A DNA stretch of 64,000 nt from Arthrobacter sp. SX1312 (GTDB taxonomy: Bacteria > Actinomycetota > Actinomycetes > Actinomycetales > Micrococcaceae): positions 888,191-952,190 of the forward strand of contig NZ_PJIM01000002.1 of NCBI RefSeq assembly GCF_002929295.1, given 5' to 3'. Shown piece after piece: positions 44,067 to 53,745 of this stretch. The position numbers and the translations under genes were made by a program. The first letter of the stretch is position 1. Every line of letters begins with the position of its first letter. The notes beneath the pieces were generated by a model that was not told the origin of the DNA, searched no databases, and worked only from the letters and a program-made list of their open reading frames with translations.

Positions 44067-44432
44067 TTACAACAGTTCTTCCGGCTTGCCGTGCTCGGCC
44101 CCGCCGGGGCCGTCGGGGACCGGTGGGCCTCCCTCGTCCCGGCCCGGTGCGGGCGGGGTCCGCGCAGCCGCGCGGGCCCGGTCGATCAGTTCACGCCACG
44201 GCTCCGCCAGCCGGCTCTCGGGCACCGACACCTCGGTGTAGCCGACCGTGATGCGGTAGGTGAAACGGTCCCGTGCGGCGTCCGGCTGCCGCACGCCCTC
44301 CCCGGGTGATGCTTCCGCTTCCGCCTCGGCGAGCGGGAGCCAGCGCTGCTCGGCCTCCGCCCGGCTGACCTCCAGGCTCCACGTCCGCGTGAGCCCGCCG
44401 ACGCCTCCCGAGCGAGTGATCTGGATCCTCAC
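44067..44432 (-). CDS. Emfourin-type inhibitor of the M4 protease
   Basis: 121 aa from the GTG at 44432. The start [21 protein letters not shown] matches emfourin, the inhibitor of protealysin-like proteases (MRIQ-x-RSGGFAG-x-R pattern). Middle part RFTYRITVGYTEVSVPESRLAEPWRELIDRA is family-like, then a Pro/Gly-rich tail. Its start overlaps the protease stop (GTGA at 44429-44432), the coupled arrangement known for the protease-emfourin pair. It should bind the active site of the protease encoded just upstream. Confidence 0.85.
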   Translation of the reverse strand: MRIQITRSGGVGGLTRTWSLEVSRAEAEQRWLPLAEAEAEASPGEGVRQPDAARDRFTYRITVGYTEVSVPESRLAEPWRELIDRARAAARTPPAPGRDEGGPPVPDGPGGAEHGKPEELL

Positions 44433-45490
44433 GGCAGGACGCCCACCGCGGACCACGCGTCGGCGACAGCACCGGCCTCGCGGCCGGCGGCCCCGAACCG
44501 CGCGCTCGCGGCGTCCGTCGTGGCGGCCGCGAACGTCCGGAAATCGCAGTCCGGCGGGATGTGCCCGCCGAGGACGGCGTCGTACCAGATCCGCCCGGCG
44601 CCCTCCCAGGCCGGGCCGCCCACGGCGGTGGCGGCGAGGTAGAAGGCATGGTTCGGGATCCCGGAGTTGATGTGCACCCCGCCGTTGTCCGACGCCGTCT
44701 CGACGTAGTCCGCCATCGTCGCGGGCTGGGGGTCCTTACCCAGCACGTCGTCGTCGTACGCCGTTCCCGGCGCCCTGAGCGACCGCAGGGCGACGCCCTG
44801 CACCTCCGCGGTGAAGAGGCCGGCGCCCACGAGCCAGGACGCCGAGGCCGCATCCTGGCCGAGCGTCCGCTGTTCCACGAGCACCCCGAAGACGTCCGAG
44901 AGTGATTCGTTCAGCGCGCCGGACTGGCCCTGGTACTCGAGGTTCGTGGAGTACTGGGTGAACCCGTGGGCGAGCTCGTGGCTGACGACCGTGAGGGACG
45001 CCGTGAAGCGGCCGAAGATCTCGCCGTCGCCGTCACCGAAGACCATGCGCTCGCCGTCCCAGAAGGCGTTGTCGTACCCGGTCCCGTAATGCACCGTGGC
45101 ATCGAGGGCCATACCGGCGCCGTCGATCGAGGAGCGCCCGTACACCTCGCTGAACAGCCGGTAGGTGGACCCCAGTCCGTCGTAGGCCTCGTCGGCGGCG
45201 GGATCGCCCGTCGCCGGGGCACCCTCGCCCCGGACGAGGGAGCCGGGGAGCTCCTCCCGGCCGCCGGCGTCACGGATGCGGCGTATCAGCGTCCCGACGA
45301 CGGCGGGCCGGCGGCGCACCGGCGCCCGCAGTGCCTCGGCGCGGGCGTGCCTCAGCGGATCCAGTTCCTGCAGGGCGTGGCGTGCTGCCTCGGCCGCGAC
45401 GGCATGCCGTGCGTCCCGCAGGGCGGCGAGGCGCGTGAGAAGGTGTGGTGGGACGATGCTGCAGGGGATGCGCTGCAGGCTTCTCGGCAT
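44429..45490 (-). CDS. Protealysin-like M4 family metalloprotease
   Basis: 353 aa. [32 protein letters not shown] carries zinc ligands HExxH (His near 170) and the downstream Glu, and [19 protein letters not shown] provides the catalytic His of thermolysin-type enzymes. The short N-terminal propeptide-like segment ([22 protein letters not shown]) contains the PPxLL motif of protealysins; there is no export signal. These are cytoplasmic-type proteases of unclear target, controlled by emfourin. The start ATG 45490 has AAGGAGG before it. Confidence 0.92.
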   Translation of the reverse strand: MPRSLQRIPCSIVPPHLLTRLAALRDARHAVAAEAARHALQELDPLRHARAEALRAPVRRRPAVVGTLIRRIRDAGGREELPGSLVRGEGAPATGDPAADEAYDGLGSTYRLFSEVYGRSSIDGAGMALDATVHYGTGYDNAFWDGERMVFGDGDGEIFGRFTASLTVVSHELAHGFTQYSTNLEYQGQSGALNESLSDVFGVLVEQRTLGQDAASASWLVGAGLFTAEVQGVALRSLRAPGTAYDDDVLGKDPQPATMADYVETASDNGGVHINSGIPNHAFYLAATAVGGPAWEGAGRIWYDAVLGGHIPPDCDFRTFAAATTDAASARFGAAGREAGAVADAWSAVGVLP

Positions 45491-45554
45491 GGAGCCTCCT
45501 TCGACTGGTCCCCAAAGTAGACCGGGAAGCCGACATTCCGCACCGCGCGGCACG

Positions 45555-45560
45555 TAGGCT
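45555..45560 (+). promoter_or_regulatory. -10 box of a leaderless start (TAGGCT)
   Basis: TAGGCT, then 7 nt, then the ATG at 45568. Confidence 0.6.
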
Positions 45561-45567
45561 GGGCCGC

Positions 45568-46422
45568 ATGAGCGTGGAGCGGAACACCCGGGACCTGGAG
45601 CAGGGCATCGAGCGGGACTTCTCGGACAAGATGAGCTACGGCTCGTACCTCGAGCTGGACCGGCTGCTCGACGCGCAGCACCCCGTCAGCTCGCCGGAGC
45701 ACCACGACGAGATGCTGTTCATCATCCAGCACCAGACCTCCGAGCTGTGGCTGAAGCTCGTGCTTCACGAACTGCGCGCCGTCCGCCTGCACCTGCGGGC
45801 CGACGACCTGCGGGCCGCGATGAAGGGCATCGCCCGCATCAAGCACATCCAGCGGTCGCTGACCGAGCAGTGGTCCGTCCTGGCGACCCTCACGCCGTCC
45901 GAGTACGCCGAGTTCCGCGGCGACCTGGGGTCCTCGAGCGGGTTCCAGTCCTACCAGTACCGCGCCGTCGAGTTCCTGCTCGGCAACAAGAACGCCGCGA
46001 TGATCGGGGTGTTCGACGCCGATCCGGTGGCGCGTGCCCTGCTCTCGGAACTCCTGGTGACGAGCAGCGTGTACGACGAGTTCATCGCCCTCCTGGCCCG
46101 GCGGGGCTACGCCGTCCCGGCGGACCTGCTCGCCCGCGACGTCAGTCTCGCCCACGAGTTCACGCCCGCGCTCGTCGCGGTCTACAAGCAGGTCTACGAG
46201 GATGCCGCGGGCCACTGGGACGTCTACGAGGCGTGCGAGGAACTCGTCGACCTCGAGGACAACTTCCAGCTGTGGCGCTTCCGGCACCTCAAGACCGTCG
46301 CGCGGACCATCGGGTTCAAGGCGGGGACGGGTGGCTCCTCGGGTGTCGGCTTCCTGCAGCGCGCGCTCGAACTCACGTTCTTCCCCGAACTCTTCGCCGT
46401 CCGAACGGAGATCGGACGCTGA
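45568..46422 (+). CDS. kynA: Tryptophan 2,3-dioxygenase
   Basis: 284 aa heme enzyme opening the indole ring of tryptophan to N-formylkynurenine. Family landmarks: [50 protein letters not shown] (His at the distal heme side), [20 protein letters not shown] and [27 protein letters not shown] (heme ligand His). The start at 45568 is consistent with the first residues of other TDO proteins and is leaderless-type. Kynureninase and formamidase are not next to it, so the rest of the pathway must be elsewhere. Confidence 0.96.
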   Translation: MSVERNTRDLEQGIERDFSDKMSYGSYLELDRLLDAQHPVSSPEHHDEMLFIIQHQTSELWLKLVLHELRAVRLHLRADDLRAAMKGIARIKHIQRSLTEQWSVLATLTPSEYAEFRGDLGSSSGFQSYQYRAVEFLLGNKNAAMIGVFDADPVARALLSELLVTSSVYDEFIALLARRGYAVPADLLARDVSLAHEFTPALVAVYKQVYEDAAGHWDVYEACEELVDLEDNFQLWRFRHLKTVARTIGFKAGTGGSSGVGFLQRALELTFFPELFAVRTEIGR

Positions 46423-46454
46423 TCCGCAGCGGAGGACGACGCACGCCGGACTGG

Positions 46455-46460
46455 TAACTT
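46455..46460 (+). promoter_or_regulatory. -10 box of a leaderless start (TAACTT)
   Basis: TAACTT, then 6 nt, then the GTG at 46467. Confidence 0.6.
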
Positions 46461-46466
46461 TGGACG

Positions 46467-47042
46467 GTGCTGATCTCCGACCGCGACATCCGAGCAGAAC
46501 TGGCAGCCCAGCGGATCGTCCTCGAACCGCTCGATCCCGCGATGGTGCAGCCCTCCAGCGTGGACGTCCGCATCGACCGCTACTTCCGGCTCTTCGACAA
46601 CCACAAGTACGCGCACATCGACCCCGCCGAGGACCAGCCGGAGCTCACGCGGCTGGTCGAGGTGGCCCCCGACGAACCGTTCATCCTGCACCCGGGCGAA
46701 TTCGTTCTCGGCTCCACCTACGAGACGGTCACGCTGCCCGACGACATCGCCGCACGCCTGGAGGGCAAGTCCTCGCTCGGCCGTCTCGGGCTGCTCACCC
46801 ACTCCACCGCCGGGTTCATCGACCCCGGCTTCTCCGGCCACGTGACCCTCGAGCTGTCCAACATGGCCACCCTGCCGATCAAGCTGTGGCCGGGCTCCAA
46901 GATCGGCCAGCTGTGCTTTTTCAGGCTCACGTCCCCCGCCGAGCACCCCTACGGCTCGGGCGAGTACGGGAACCGCTACCAGGGCCAGCGGGGCCCGACG
47001 GCGTCGCGCAGCCACCTGAACTTCCACCGGACCCGCATCTGA
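46467..47042 (+). CDS. dcd: dCTP deaminase (possibly bifunctional dUTPase)
   Basis: 191 aa from the GTG at 46467. [102 protein letters not shown] and the C-terminal [20 protein letters not shown] are canonical. The Arg/Ser/Glu catalytic group of trimeric dCTP deaminases is present. Mycobacterial relatives of this length also hydrolyse dUTP, so bifunctionality is likely but not proven by sequence alone. The gene is preceded by tryptophan dioxygenase with no shared function. Confidence 0.95.
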   Translation: MLISDRDIRAELAAQRIVLEPLDPAMVQPSSVDVRIDRYFRLFDNHKYAHIDPAEDQPELTRLVEVAPDEPFILHPGEFVLGSTYETVTLPDDIAARLEGKSSLGRLGLLTHSTAGFIDPGFSGHVTLELSNMATLPIKLWPGSKIGQLCFFRLTSPAEHPYGSGEYGNRYQGQRGPTASRSHLNFHRTRI

Positions 47043-47051
47043 CCCGGAGGC

Positions 47052-48446
47052 TCAGGTCTCCGGCACGACGGCGCGCGTCACCTGCGCCGGGGGCCTGACG
47101 GGGAGCAGGAGCAGGAGCCCCGCGAGGAGGACCACGAGGATCCCGACCACGCCGTAGAGCTGCGAACCGAAGATCCCGATGCACAGCGCGAACAGCGCCG
47201 GTGCCAGGAAGCTGACGGCCCGGCCCGTCGTCGCATAGAGGCCGAACAGCTCCCCTTCGTCGCCGACGGGGGCGAGGCGCGCGAGATAGCCGCGGGAGGA
47301 CGACTGCGCCGGGCCGACGAAGAGCGTCAGCAGCAGGCCGAAGACCCAGAACGTGGTGTCCGCGGTCCACCCCATGCCGAAGAAGGAATACGATCCGGTG
47401 CCGAGCACGAGGATCGCCGTCCCCGCCACCAGCAGGCCAATCAGGGCGCCGACGATGACCCGCTTGGGCCCGACGCGGTCGTCGAGGATCCCGCCGACGA
47501 CCGCCCCGATCGCGGCGATCACGTTCGCCGCGATGGCGAAGACGATCACCATGCTCGTCGAGAAGCCGAAGGTCCCCGCCGCCAGGATGCCGCCGAAGGT
47601 GAAGACCGCCGCGAGCCCGTCCCGGAAGACGGCGCTGGCCAGCAGGAAGAAGATGGTGTGCGGGCTCTGGCGGTAGATGGCCTTCACGCGGCGCACCAGC
47701 AGACCGTAGGAGGCGAAGAATGCCACCTGGGCCGCCGCGGCCTTCCGGGGGACCTCCGGCACGGCGAACATCACGGGCAGGGCGAATGCCGCGAACCACA
47801 GCGCCGAGAAGACGGCGACGAGGCGGATGTTCAGTCCGTCCTCGCCGGAGGCCCCCGGCCAGTCGACGACGGGCTCGATGAAGACCACGAGGACCACCAC
47901 GAGCGCGACGATGCCGCCCACGTAGCCCATGGCCCAGCCGAACCCGCTGACGCGCCCGATCGTCGCCGGCGTGGAGACCTGCGTCAGCATCGCGTTGTAG
48001 TTGACGCCCGCGAACTCGAAGAAGATGTTCGCCGCGGCGATGAGGGCGACGCCGAGGACGAGCATCTCCGGGCTGGGGAAGACGAAGTAGCACAGGGCCG
48101 TGAGGACGGCGACGATCGCGCTGTTCACCCCGAGCCAGAGCTTCCGGCGGCCACCGCTGTCGGAGCGCTGCCCGATGACGGGGGCGAGCAGGGCGATGAG
48201 CAGGCCCGCCGCCGCCAGACCCCACCCGAGCACCTGCGACGCGCGCGCCTCGCCGCCGAACGCGTCCGACGTGAGGTACACCGTGAACACGAACGTGGTC
48301 ATCACGGCGTTGAAGGCGGCCGACCCCCAGTCCCACGACGCCCACGCCACGACGGGCCGGCTGAAGATGTGGCCGGAGCCGCGGGCGGGGGCGGGAGCGG
48401 CAACAGGGGCCTCCGCCGGGAGCGGAAGTGGCTCATGGGTACTCAT
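47052..48446 (-). CDS. UMF1-type MFS transporter
   Basis: 464 aa with 12 membrane helices. VVAWASWDWGSAAFNAVMTTFVFTVYL at the start is the signature of the UMF1 (Atg22-like) branch; LAPVIGQRSDSGGRRKLWLGV is the MFS motif A region. FFEFAGVNYNAMLTQVSTPATIGRVSGFGWAMGYVGG is also typical. The N-terminus is a 25-residue Ala/Pro-rich stretch. Substrate unknown (vacuolar relatives export amino acids). The ATG at 48446 is leaderless-type. It converges on dcd with 9 bp between. Confidence 0.9.
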   Translation of the reverse strand: MSTHEPLPLPAEAPVAAPAPARGSGHIFSRPVVAWASWDWGSAAFNAVMTTFVFTVYLTSDAFGGEARASQVLGWGLAAAGLLIALLAPVIGQRSDSGGRRKLWLGVNSAIVAVLTALCYFVFPSPEMLVLGVALIAAANIFFEFAGVNYNAMLTQVSTPATIGRVSGFGWAMGYVGGIVALVVVLVVFIEPVVDWPGASGEDGLNIRLVAVFSALWFAAFALPVMFAVPEVPRKAAAAQVAFFASYGLLVRRVKAIYRQSPHTIFFLLASAVFRDGLAAVFTFGGILAAGTFGFSTSMVIVFAIAANVIAAIGAVVGGILDDRVGPKRVIVGALIGLLVAGTAILVLGTGSYSFFGMGWTADTTFWVFGLLLTLFVGPAQSSSRGYLARLAPVGDEGELFGLYATTGRAVSFLAPALFALCIGIFGSQLYGVVGILVVLLAGLLLLLPVRPPAQVTRAVVPET

Positions 48447-48453
48447 ACGGGAA

Positions 48454-48459
48454 ATGCTA
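48454..48459 (-). promoter_or_regulatory. -10 box of a leaderless start (TAGCAT)
   Basis: On the minus strand TAGCAT is followed by 7 nt and the ATG at 48446. Confidence 0.55.
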
Positions 48460-48599
48460 ACGCCGTATGATCCCCGTCACGCCGAGGCGCTCTGGCCCTG
48501 CGGGGGACGGCGCAAGCCGAGTAATACGGGAATGGTGCAGCATTTCCCCCGATAGACTGCTGGGAGCCCGACCTGCCCCCAGCGGAAGATCGAGACCCC

Positions 48600-51596
48600 A
48601 TGCTCACCGTGCTGATCGCGATGTTCGCGCTGGCACTCGTGGCGCCCCTGATCTTCTCCCGGTTCGGACGATCGGCCTTCTTCGTCCTCGCGGCTGCGCC
48701 CGCCGCCGGTTTCGCCTGGCTCCTGACCGAGCTCCCGCAGGTCCTGGCCTCCGACCAGGAAGCGCCCAACGGCACTCCCGGTGCGCCGCCGTCGCTCACC
48801 ATCCCCTGGATCCCCAGCCTCCAGATCGAGCTGTCCTTCCGCCTCGATGCCCTCGCGGCGGTCCTGTGCATCCTGATCCTGGGCGTCGGGGCCCTCGTCC
48901 TGTTCTACTGCGCGCGCTACTTCAAGAACGACGATCCGGACGTCGGCGCGTTCGGCGCCCAGCTCCTCGCCTTCGCCGCGGCGATGTTCGGGCTGGTCAC
49001 CGCCGATGACCTGATCCTCATGTTCATCTTCTGGGAACTGACCACCATCCTGTCCTACCTGCTCATCGGGTACTCGCGGCAGCGGCTCTCCGCCCGGCGC
49101 TCCGCCCTGCAGGCGCTGATCGTGACGACGTTCGGTGGCCTGGCGATGCTGGTGGGCCTGGTCGTCCTGGGGCAGGAGGCCGGGACGTACCGCATCTCGG
49201 AGATCCTGGCCGATGCCGGGACCCTCGCGGCCGGCGGCCTGCTCATCGACGTGGCGATCGGCCTCGTGCTGGTCGGTGCCATCACGAAGTCGGCGCTCGT
49301 CCCCTTCCACTTCTGGCTGCCCGGGGCCATGGCCGCACCCACGCCCGTCAGCGCCTACCTGCACGCGGCGGCCATGGTCAAGGCCGGCGTGTTCCTCGTG
49401 GCGCGCTTCGCGCCCGGGTTCGCCGAGACCGCCTTCTGGTACCCCGTCATCTTCGGGCTCGGGATGGCCACCATGCTGCTCGGGGGCTGGCGGGCACTGC
49501 GGCAGTTCGACCTCAAGCTCGTGCTGGCCTACGGGACGGTGAGCCAGCTCGGCTTCCTGACCATGGTGGTCGGCCTCGGAGGGCGCGACGGCGCCGTCGC
49601 CGGCCTCGCGCTGCTCCTGGCGCACGGTTTCTTCAAGGCCACGCTCTTCCTGGTGGTCGGCATCATCGACCACCAGTCCGGCACGCGGGACCTGCGGGTC
49701 CTGTCCGGGGTGGGCGCCACCTCGCCGGCCCTGTTCGCCGTCGCCCTCGTCGCCGCCGGATCGATGGCCGGGGTGCCGCCGCTGCTGGGCTTCGTGGCCA
49801 AGGAGTCGGTCCTGGAGGCGTTCGTCCACCGGGCCGGGGACGGGACCGCCGGCATCCTCCTGCTCGGCGGCATCGTCCTCGGGTCCATCCTCACCTTCGC
49901 CTACAGCGCGCGCTTCGTGTGGGGCGCCTTCGCGCTGAAGCACGGCCAGCCGCGGACCCCGTTCAAGCGGGTCCGCACGTCCTTCCTGCTGGCGCCCGCC
50001 GTGCTCGCCGTCGCCTCCGTGCTGTTCGGGCTCTGGCCCGCGCCGCTCGACGCCGTCATCCAGCCGTATGCGACCCTGTTCCCGGCCGGCGGCGAGGCCC
50101 CCTACCTGGCCCTGTGGCACGGCTTCAACCTGCCCCTGCTGCTCTCGGCCGTCACGATCGCGGCAGGCACCGCGCTGTACCTGCTGCGCGCGCCGTTCGA
50201 ACGGCTGCAGGGGCGTCTCCCGGAGGTCAGGGAGGCCGAGGTGGTCTACCGCGGGCTGATCGGTGTCCTCGACGACGTCGCCGTGTGGATCACGGGGCGC
50301 ACGCAGCGCGGCTCGCTGTCCTTCTACCTCTTCGTCATCCTGACGACCGCCGTCGTCACCCCGCTCGCCGCCCTCATCCTGTTCGACGCCCCGCTGCCCT
50401 CGGACGTCAGGATCGCGGAGTCGCCGGCGCAGGTCGTCGTGGCGGCGGTCATCATCGTGGGCATCATCGCCGCGCTCCGGTCCACGAAGCGGTTCATGGC
50501 CGTCCTGATGGTCGGGATCACCGGGTACGGCATGGCGGCGATCTTCGCGCTGCACGGCGCTCCCGATCTCGCCCTCACCCAGATGCTCGTCGAGACGATC
50601 GTGCTCGTCGCCTTCGTCCTCGCCCTGCGCTCCCTGCCGGCCCGGCTCTGGAACCGCGCCGGGAGCCGGCACCGCGTGCTGCGGGCCGGGCTCGGTCTGG
50701 CCTTCGGCGGCATCATGGCCGTGATCGCGATGTCCGCCATGGCGTCGCGCAACGCGGCGCCCATCTCCCTCGCCTACCCGGAGATGGCCTACGACGACGG
50801 CGGCGGCGCCAACGCGGTCAACGTCCTGCTCGTCGACATCCGCGCGTGGGACACCTTCGGCGAGATCACCGTCCTCGCGATCGCCGCGACCGGGATCGCG
50901 AGCCTCATCTTCATCCGCGGGCGCGGCGACACCCGGCGCAGGGCCCACGACGTGGAGGACGGCTCGGTGGACCGGCGCCAGGAACCGCTGGACGCGGGCG
51001 GCCGGGCCGGCGCCGCCCGGGAGCTCGCGGCGCGGTTCACCGACGTCGCCCGCGACCCCTGGCTCGTGGCGGGCCGCACCCTCGCGCCCGAGCGCCGGTC
51101 CATCATCTTCGAGGTCATCACCCGGCTGCTCTTCCACACCATCATCGTGCTGTCCGTCTACCTGCTCCTCGCCGGCCACAACCTCCCGGGCGGTGGCTTT
51201 GCCGGCGGGCTCACCGCAGGGCTCGCCCTCGCCATCCGCTACCTGGCGGGCGGCCGGTTCGAGCTGGCCGAAGCCAGCCCGATCAGCGCCGGCGCGCTGC
51301 TGGGGATCGGGCTCGCGATCGTCTCCCTCACGGCGGCCGCGCCCCTGCTGGTCGGCGGCGCGGTGCTGGAGAGCTACATCCTCGAGTTCTGGCTGCCGGT
51401 CTTCGGGGATGTGAAGTTCGTGACGTCGACCATCTTCGATATCGGGGTCTACATCATCGTCGTCGGTCTGGTCCTGGACGTCCTGCGCAGCCTCGGCTCG
51501 GAGATCGACGAGCGCAGCGAGGCGGAGGAACCCGTCCGGGAGGCCTCCGGGTCCGATGCGCCCGTCCCGCCCGCCGTCGAAGGAGTCCAGCCGTGA
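48600..51596 (+). CDS. mrpA: Mrp Na+/H+ antiporter subunit A with fused B
   Basis: 998 aa, about 20 or more membrane helices. Residues 1-480 are the NuoL-like proton_antipo_M domain with LIFWELTTILSYLLIGYSRQRLSARRSALQALIVTTFGGLAMLVGL, ITKSALVPFHFWLPGAMAAPTPVSAYLHAAAMVKAGVFLVARFAP (Lys and His for ion transfer). Residues 480-800 are the MrpA-specific part with the GITGYGMAAIFALHGAPDLALTQMLVE segment. The end, from about 820 (SIIFEVITRLLFHTIIVLSVYLLLAGHNLPGGGFAGGLTAGLALAIRYLAGG), is MnhB, so A and B are one protein. First gene of a six-gene operon. A -10-like TAGACT lies at 48553-48558, with a weak ribosome site. It starts 150 bp from the divergent UMF1 gene. Confidence 0.95.
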   Translation: MLTVLIAMFALALVAPLIFSRFGRSAFFVLAAAPAAGFAWLLTELPQVLASDQEAPNGTPGAPPSLTIPWIPSLQIELSFRLDALAAVLCILILGVGALVLFYCARYFKNDDPDVGAFGAQLLAFAAAMFGLVTADDLILMFIFWELTTILSYLLIGYSRQRLSARRSALQALIVTTFGGLAMLVGLVVLGQEAGTYRISEILADAGTLAAGGLLIDVAIGLVLVGAITKSALVPFHFWLPGAMAAPTPVSAYLHAAAMVKAGVFLVARFAPGFAETAFWYPVIFGLGMATMLLGGWRALRQFDLKLVLAYGTVSQLGFLTMVVGLGGRDGAVAGLALLLAHGFFKATLFLVVGIIDHQSGTRDLRVLSGVGATSPALFAVALVAAGSMAGVPPLLGFVAKESVLEAFVHRAGDGTAGILLLGGIVLGSILTFAYSARFVWGAFALKHGQPRTPFKRVRTSFLLAPAVLAVASVLFGLWPAPLDAVIQPYATLFPAGGEAPYLALWHGFNLPLLLSAVTIAAGTALYLLRAPFERLQGRLPEVREAEVVYRGLIGVLDDVAVWITGRTQRGSLSFYLFVILTTAVVTPLAALILFDAPLPSDVRIAESPAQVVVAAVIIVGIIAALRSTKRFMAVLMVGITGYGMAAIFALHGAPDLALTQMLVETIVLVAFVLALRSLPARLWNRAGSRHRVLRAGLGLAFGGIMAVIAMSAMASRNAAPISLAYPEMAYDDGGGANAVNVLLVDIRAWDTFGEITVLAIAATGIASLIFIRGRGDTRRRAHDVEDGSVDRRQEPLDAGGRAGAARELAARFTDVARDPWLVAGRTLAPERRSIIFEVITRLLFHTIIVLSVYLLLAGHNLPGGGFAGGLTAGLALAIRYLAGGRFELAEASPISAGALLGIGLAIVSLTAAAPLLVGGAVLESYILEFWLPVFGDVKFVTSTIFDIGVYIIVVGLVLDVLRSLGSEIDERSEAEEPVREASGSDAPVPPAVEGVQP

Positions 51597-52138
51597 CCGT
51601 CAACCTCACGCTGATCGTGCTCATGGCGGCGTTCTTCGCCGCCGGGATCTACCTGCTGCTCGAACGCAGCCTGACCCGCGTGCTGCTCGGCCTGATCCTC
51701 CTCGGCAACGGTGCGAACATCCTGATGCTCGCCATGAGCGGGGGCGGCGGGACGTCGCCGCTCTACGTCGCGGGGACCCCCACGGAGGACTACACGGACA
51801 GCCTGCCGCAGGCCCTGATCCTGACGGCGATCGTCATCACGTTCGCGGTCACCGCCTTCATGCTCGGCATCATCTACCGTTCGTGGGTCCTCGGCCGCGA
51901 GGACGACGTCCAGGACGATCCCGAGGATCGCCGCGTCGCGGACCAGAGCAGCTACGACTGGGAGGACGACGCCGACGTCGTCGCGGAGACCTCGGAGTTC
52001 TTCGACGACGACGACGCGGACCCCACCGTCCGTCGCGGATCCACCGCCCGCGACGGCGCGGCGACGCTCGACGTGGGCGCCGCTCGGGGCGAGCATGATC
52101 CCGCGCCCCGGACGCGCCGACCGGGGGATCCCCGGTGA
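51593..52138 (+). CDS. mrpC: Mrp antiporter subunit C
   Basis: 181 aa. The first 105 residues are the NuoK-like MnhC domain (FFAAGIYLLLERSLTRVLLGLILLGNGANILMLAMSG and LPQALILTAIVITFAVTAFMLGIIYRSW). The C-terminal 75 residues are a highly acidic, disordered cytoplasmic tail (SSYDWEDDADVVAETSEFFDDDDADPTVRR), longer than in Bacillus MrpC. The GTG start overlaps the mrpA stop (GTGA). Confidence 0.94.
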   Translation: MTVNLTLIVLMAAFFAAGIYLLLERSLTRVLLGLILLGNGANILMLAMSGGGGTSPLYVAGTPTEDYTDSLPQALILTAIVITFAVTAFMLGIIYRSWVLGREDDVQDDPEDRRVADQSSYDWEDDADVVAETSEFFDDDDADPTVRRGSTARDGAATLDVGAARGEHDPAPRTRRPGDPR

Positions 52139-53745
52139 TCGCCGCCGACCTGGCCCCCCTCGCGATCGTCCTGCCGTTCCTCGGAGCGGCGGTCACCTTC
52201 CTGCTCATCCGCCACTCCCGGGCGCAGCGCGCCGTCAGCATCTCGACCCTCACCGTGACCCTGATCATCGAGGTGCTGATGCTGCTCGCCGCCCCCTCCA
52301 CGGGGACCCACGCAGTGAGGCTCGGCGGGTGGGAGCCGCCGTTCGGCATCGTGCTCGTGGTGGACCAGTTCTCCGCCCTGATGCTCGTGGTGTCCTCCGC
52401 CATCAGCCTCGCGGTGCTGATCTACGCAGCAGGCCAGGGCATGGCCGACGGCGACGAGGACGGGCCGGTCTCGATCTTCCACCCCACCTACCTGATCCTC
52501 GTGGCCGGGGTGTCCAACGCCTTCCTGACGGGCGATCTGTTCAACCTGTACGTCGGCTTCGAGATCCTGCTGACCGCGAGCTACGTCCTCATGACCCTGG
52601 GCGGCACCGCGCCGCGCATCCGGGCCGGGGTGACCTACGTCGTCGTCAGCGTGGTGTCCTCCATGCTGTTCCTGATCAGTATCGCGATGATCTACGGGGC
52701 GACCGGGACGGTCAACATGGCGGATCTCGCGGTGAAGCTGGAGACGGTGGACCCGGCGACGCAGCTGGTGCTCCACCTCATGCTGCTCGTCGCCTTCGGC
52801 ATCAAGGCTGCGGTCTTCCCGCTCTCCTTCTGGCTGCCGGACTCGTATCCGACCGCGCCCGCCCCGGTGACCGCCGTGTTCGCCGGCCTGCTGACCAAGG
52901 TGGGCGTCTACGCGATGGTTCGGGTCGAGACGCTCCTCTTCCCCGGGGACCGCATCAATTCGCTCCTGATGATCGTCGCGCTGCTCACGATGGTGGTGGG
53001 CATCCTCGGGGCGCTCGCCCAGTCCGACATCAAGCGGCTCCTGTCTTTCACCCTCGTCAGCCATATCGGCTACATGGTCTTCGGGCTGGCGATCTCCTCA
53101 CGGATCGGCCTCGGGGCCGCGGTCTACTACGTGGCCCACCACATCACCGTGCAGACGAGCCTCTTCCTCGTCACCGGACTGATCGAGCGTCGGGGCGGGA
53201 CGGCGAACGTCGACCGCCTCGGGGGACTGGCGAAGCTCTCACCGCTCCTCGGCATCCTGTTCTTCCTGCCGGCCATGAACCTCGCCGGCATCCCTCCGTT
53301 CTCGGGCTTCCTCGGCAAGCTCGGGCTCATCCAGGCCGGCGTGGAGCTCGGGACACCGCTTGCCTACGCGCTGGTCGCCGGGGGAGTGCTGACGAGCCTG
53401 CTGACCCTCCTGGTCATGGCCCGGGTCTGGAACCGGGCGTTCTGGCGCAGCCCGGACGACGCCGAGGACCCGGATCCCATCCTGCTCGCGAGCAAGGCCG
53501 ACGGCTCCAGCGTGGGCACCTCACGCCATGTCACGGGCGAGGACACCGGTCGCTTCGCGGGCAAGGATCCCGTGACGCTCCTGCCGCGCACCATGACGGG
53601 CCCGACGATCGGCCTCGTCGCCCTCGGGCTCGGCCTGATGGTCCTCGCCGGGCCGCTCTTCGCCCTGAGCGACGACGCCGCCCAGGAGATGCTCGACCGG
53701 ACCCCCTACATCGAGGCCGTCCTCGGGCCGGGGGCGGACGGATGA
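52135..53745 (+). CDS. mrpD: Mrp antiporter subunit D
   Basis: 536 aa, NuoN/M-like with 13-14 helices. Landmarks: VGFEILLTASYVLMTLGG, FGIKAAVFPLSFWLPDSYPTAPAPVTAVFAGLLTKVGVYAMVRVETLLFPG (conserved Lys and Glu of the antiporter core), ALAQSDIKRLLSFTLVSHIGYMVFGLAI and LAGIPPFSGFLGKLGLIQAG. The loop around residues 435-480 is extended and polar. The GTG overlaps the mrpC stop. Confidence 0.95.
   Translation: MIAADLAPLAIVLPFLGAAVTFLLIRHSRAQRAVSISTLTVTLIIEVLMLLAAPSTGTHAVRLGGWEPPFGIVLVVDQFSALMLVVSSAISLAVLIYAAGQGMADGDEDGPVSIFHPTYLILVAGVSNAFLTGDLFNLYVGFEILLTASYVLMTLGGTAPRIRAGVTYVVVSVVSSMLFLISIAMIYGATGTVNMADLAVKLETVDPATQLVLHLMLLVAFGIKAAVFPLSFWLPDSYPTAPAPVTAVFAGLLTKVGVYAMVRVETLLFPGDRINSLLMIVALLTMVVGILGALAQSDIKRLLSFTLVSHIGYMVFGLAISSRIGLGAAVYYVAHHITVQTSLFLVTGLIERRGGTANVDRLGGLAKLSPLLGILFFLPAMNLAGIPPFSGFLGKLGLIQAGVELGTPLAYALVAGGVLTSLLTLLVMARVWNRAFWRSPDDAEDPDPILLASKADGSSVGTSRHVTGEDTGRFAGKDPVTLLPRTMTGPTIGLVALGLGLMVLAGPLFALSDDAAQEMLDRTPYIEAVLGPGADG

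Noticed and set aside
48477-51179. 900-codon minus-strand frame opposite mrpA
   Set aside because: Low-complexity acidic product antisense to a conserved antiporter gene; no ribosome site and no family pattern.
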